A stretch of DNA of 64,000 nt from the NCBI RefSeq assembly GCF_030246945.1, contig NZ_CP126742.1, forward strand, positions 1,612,001 through 1,676,000. Direction: 5' to 3'. Of the stretch, positions 60,125 through 64,000 are shown one piece after another. How positions within the stretch are numbered: position 1 is the first letter of the stretch; each line of letters begins with the position of its first letter. A program made the position numbers and the translations under genes. Below the pieces are notes generated by a model. The model made no database searches and was not told the origin of the DNA. It saw nothing but the letters and a program-made list of their open reading frames with translations. Source of the stretch: Microbacterium sp. zg-Y1090 (GTDB lineage Bacteria > Actinomycetota > Actinomycetes > Actinomycetales > Microbacteriaceae).

Positions 60125-60774
60125 CAGGATCCGGTGGTGTACAACGGCGAGATCGCGCGCAGGTAGCCGAGGAACAGCTCGCGGCGGCGGCGGCGCACGA
60201 GCGGCGGCATCAGACGGTACAGCGCGGCGGTCGGGGCATCGAAGGCGCGCACGGTGAACCAGACCTCGTCGTTCTCGCGCCACTCGACCATGAACGATTC
60301 CTCGCCGCTGACGACGGAGCCTCCGACGGTGCCCAGGGCGAACCCGACGCGGCGGGCCTCCTCGACGCAGAAGATCACGCGCAGCTCGGCGTCGGCCCGA
60401 TGCCCGCGGATGCGGCCGTGCACGCGCACCGTCGTCCCCGCGCCCACGTAGGGGGTGCCGTCGGCGTCGTAGCGCTGCTCGGCCTCACGCCGGCTCGGCG
60501 CGACAGGGGTTCCCTCGGCGTCGAACGCGACACCCGCGTAGCCCGGCCCGGACGCGGGCCGCACATCGGTCAGCTGCAGGCCGGCGCCACGCTGCGCGCC
60601 CCACGACAGCAGCGCGTCGCCGGCGGAGCGGAATCGCGCTTCGCCGCTGCCGATGCGCCACGACTCATGGGCGGGGATGCTGCGCTCCGGCGGGTACTGC
60701 AACAGGTCGGACGCCTGCGTCGCCCCGACGGCGGCGTAGTCGACCGTCTCATCCCTGAAGGTCCCGCGGCGCAT
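60124..60774 (-). CDS. DUF1990 domain-containing protein
   Basis: This 216-residue soluble protein has the DUF1990 pattern: VDYAAVGATQASDLLQYPPE at the N-terminus, GEARFRSAGDALLSWGAQRGAGL, and RVIFCVEEARRVGFALGTVGGSVVSGEESFMVEWRENDEVWFTVRAF. Its function is unknown; related plant and bacterial members are of START-like fold. It is encoded between lepA and hemW, 43 nt after lepA, with its stop overlapping the hemW ATG. Confidence 0.9.
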   Translation of the reverse strand: MRRGTFRDETVDYAAVGATQASDLLQYPPERSIPAHESWRIGSGEARFRSAGDALLSWGAQRGAGLQLTDVRPASGPGYAGVAFDAEGTPVAPSRREAEQRYDADGTPYVGAGTTVRVHGRIRGHRADAELRVIFCVEEARRVGFALGTVGGSVVSGEESFMVEWRENDEVWFTVRAFDAPTAALYRLMPPLVRRRRRELFLGYLRAISPLYTTGS

Positions 60775-60817
60775 GTCTCCAGCCTACTTCGTGCGTGTGT
60801 GCCCGACGGCGGCCAGG

Positions 60818-62662
<1,845 letters not shown>

Positions 62663-62802
62663 GTCGCGTCGAGTCTACCGGGGTGGGTGGTGACTCGCGG
62701 GCGCGCCGCGAGCAGAGGCGCGGGCGCGGGCTCACGTCGCCTGGGCGCGCGATGGTAGGGGCTCGCGGTGGCGACACGCCAGGCGCCGTCAGATGAGAAC
62801 AA

Positions 62803-62835
62803 GTTAACCCGGATGTCGCCGATCTGACACCGGGA
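62803..62835 (+). promoter_or_regulatory. PHO-box-like direct repeats before the nuclease gene
   Basis: Three units occur at exact 11-bp spacing: GTTAACCCGGA, TGTCGCCGATC, TGACACCGGGA. They resemble the 11-bp direct-repeat units GTTCACC-N4 bound by PhoP in Streptomyces. The first two units carry two or three mismatches, so the match is suggestive. A phosphate-controlled extracellular nuclease is a sensible target. Confidence 0.4.
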
Positions 62836-62912
62836 ATGAGCCCTTCGCTCAGTAGCGTGGCCCAGGTCTGCGCGATTCCCCCACGCGCCCGACCCATCAC
62901 AGGAGATCGATC

Positions 62913-64000
62913 GTGACGCAACGCCCTCTTCCCGATTCCGCGCGCCGGGCGCTGCGGCGGCCGCTGGCCGCCCTCACCGTGGCCGCGACCGTCGCCGCAG
63001 GCATCGCCTTCGCGCCTGCCGCGCACGCTGCCGTGAGCGTCGACGCCCCCGTCGTCATCGCGGAGGTGTACGGCGGCGGCGGCAACTCCGGTGGCGCGTA
63101 CCAGCGGGACTTCATCGAGCTCGCCAACCGTTCCGGTGCGGCGGTGGACCTCTCCGGCTACAGCGTGCAGTACGCCTCGGCCACCGGCGGCACCTGGCAG
63201 GTCACGGCCCTCACCGGACAGGTGCTTCCCGCCGGCGGCCGGCTGCTGATCGGCCAGGCCACCGGAACCGACACGACCCAGCCGGCGTTCGAAGCCGACG
63301 TCAACGGATCCATCCCCCTCAGCGGCAGCCAGGGCAAGGTCGCCCTGGTGTCCTCCCTCACCCCGCTCTCCGGCGCGAACAGCCTGGTCGATCTCCCCCA
63401 GGTCGTCGACTTCGTCGGCTGGGGCGGCGCCACGCACTTCGCCGGCAGCGCAGCCGCACCGGGAACCACGAACGCGCAGAGCGTGAGCCGCGACGAAGCG
63501 GCCACCCACACCGCGGACAACGCCGCGGACTTCGCCGCAGGTGCGCCGACCCCGCAGGGACTCGGCACCGGCGGCGGCGACCCGGAGCCCGAGCCGGAGC
63601 CGGAGCCGGAGCCCACCGTCGTCGCGATCGCAGACATCCAGGGAGCGCAGGCGGAGTCCCCGCTCGTCGGCCGCACCGTCACGACGACGGGCGTGGTCAC
63701 CGCGCACTACCCGACCGGCGGTTTCGGCGGCTACGTCATCCAGACCCCGGGAACCGGCGGTGCCCTCGACCTCGCCTCCCACAGGGCATCCGACGCCGTC
63801 TTCGTCCGCGCACCCGAGGCCGTGTCGGAGGTCGCCCTCGGCGACACCGTCGACGTCACCGGCGTCGTCGGCGAGTACCAGGGCCTCACCCAGCTGAGCG
63901 TCTCCCCCGGTGACGCGGCCGTGGTGGCTCCTGCCGCCCCGCCCGTGCCCGCCACCGTCGGCTGGCCCGCCGACCCCGCCCAGCGCGAGGCGCTCGAGTC
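62913..64000 (+). CDS. Secreted ExeM/NucH-family extracellular endonuclease (partial)
   Basis: The frame is open from a GTG at 62913, preceded by AGGAGA, to the window edge (362 codons), so the 3' part is missing. The N-terminus has a signal peptide (RRPLAALTVAATVAAGIAFAPAAHAAV). A lamin-tail domain follows (VIAEVYGGGGNSGGAYQRDFIELANRSGAAVDLSGYSVQY ... GGRLLIGQA), then a linker of repeated Pro-Glu (63588-63617). After that begins an ExeM-type OB-fold region (VAIADIQGAQAESPLVGRTVTTTGVVTA ... GGFGGYVIQTPG). The endonuclease/exonuclease/phosphatase domain would follow outside the window. It probably degrades extracellular DNA for phosphate, in keeping with the PHO-box-like repeats upstream. Confidence 0.85.
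   Translation, partial: MTQRPLPDSARRALRRPLAALTVAATVAAGIAFAPAAHAAVSVDAPVVIAEVYGGGGNSGGAYQRDFIELANRSGAAVDLSGYSVQYASATGGTWQVTALTGQVLPAGGRLLIGQATGTDTTQPAFEADVNGSIPLSGSQGKVALVSSLTPLSGANSLVDLPQVVDFVGWGGATHFAGSAAAPGTTNAQSVSRDEAATHTADNAADFAAGAPTPQGLGTGGGDPEPEPEPEPEPTVVAIADIQGAQAESPLVGRTVTTTGVVTAHYPTGGFGGYVIQTPGTGGALDLASHRASDAVFVRAPEAVSEVALGDTVDVTGVVGEYQGLTQLSVSPGDAAVVAPAAPPVPATVGWPADPAQREALE

Overview
The window is high-GC (about 70%) actinobacterial DNA. Gene content and order point to Microbacteriaceae, most likely Microbacterium or a close relative: the aceE-fasR-fabD-fabH-acpP-fabF cluster, the lepA/hemW/hrcA/dnaJ/rsmE/phoH/ybeY run, DUF3145, polyphosphate glucokinase, glnE next to a GSI-alpha glnA, and frequent -10 boxes lying 6-7 nt before start codons. 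The genus is inferred from synteny and protein resemblance recognised by eye, not from a search.

Region 1 (about 1-13 kb) is accessory and decayed. It holds a secreted RHS/YD-repeat protein with a glycine-rich membrane-like tip, followed 3 nt later by a two-helix membrane protein. Beyond these lie a Gly/Cys-rich ORF cut by an IS3 relic and an orphan second RHS tip with another small ORF starting at the window edge. Next come the 3' half of a tRNA-Pro (a probable attachment site), a complete IS3 element with a 3-bp target duplication, and remnants of an excisionase/integrase pair. Two tandem alpha/beta hydrolases, a headless LysR regulator and a padR-DUF1048-ABC exporter operon follow. Three genes in this stretch (6.0-6.4, 9.2-10.2 and 12.0-12.9 kb) each carry an apparent one-base deletion.

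Region 2 (13.6-35 kb) is core metabolism. It contains nitrogen control (glnE, glnA2), polyphosphate glucokinase, RNase P RNA, a sortase-type LAxTG surface protein overlapping a DUF4012 gene, a family-A polymerase-like protein, a C4 zinc-ribbon coiled-coil protein and tRNA-Val. Pyruvate dehydrogenase E1 (acetyl-CoA supply) is followed directly by the PucR-type fatty-acid regulator and the four fatty-acid-synthesis genes. Then come DUF3145, a CAU-anticodon tRNA, a DMT-family membrane protein and peptide deformylase.

Region 3 (35-50.6 kb) holds a DUF2975/XRE membrane-regulator pair, an F420-dependent oxidoreductase, a cupin, tRNA-Asn, an ABC ATPase, and the dusB-dgt-dnaG and recO-uppS operons. 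It also holds glutathione peroxidase, a DsbA-family oxidoreductase, a TRIC-type channel and leuA with a leucine-rich leader peptide and attenuator hairpin. Two copies of a 65-bp palindromic repeat sit in convergent intergenic gaps.

Region 4 (50.6-64 kb) is a housekeeping block on the minus strand: lepA-DUF1990-hemW, then CIRCE-hrcA-dnaJ-rsmE-HIT-phoH-ybeY-CNNM-[bsh]-era. A bile-salt-hydrolase gene of Firmicutes type sits exactly between the CNNM gene and era, and era appears to have lost its normal start codon at the junction. The window ends inside a secreted ExeM/NucH-type nuclease gene preceded by PHO-box-like repeats.
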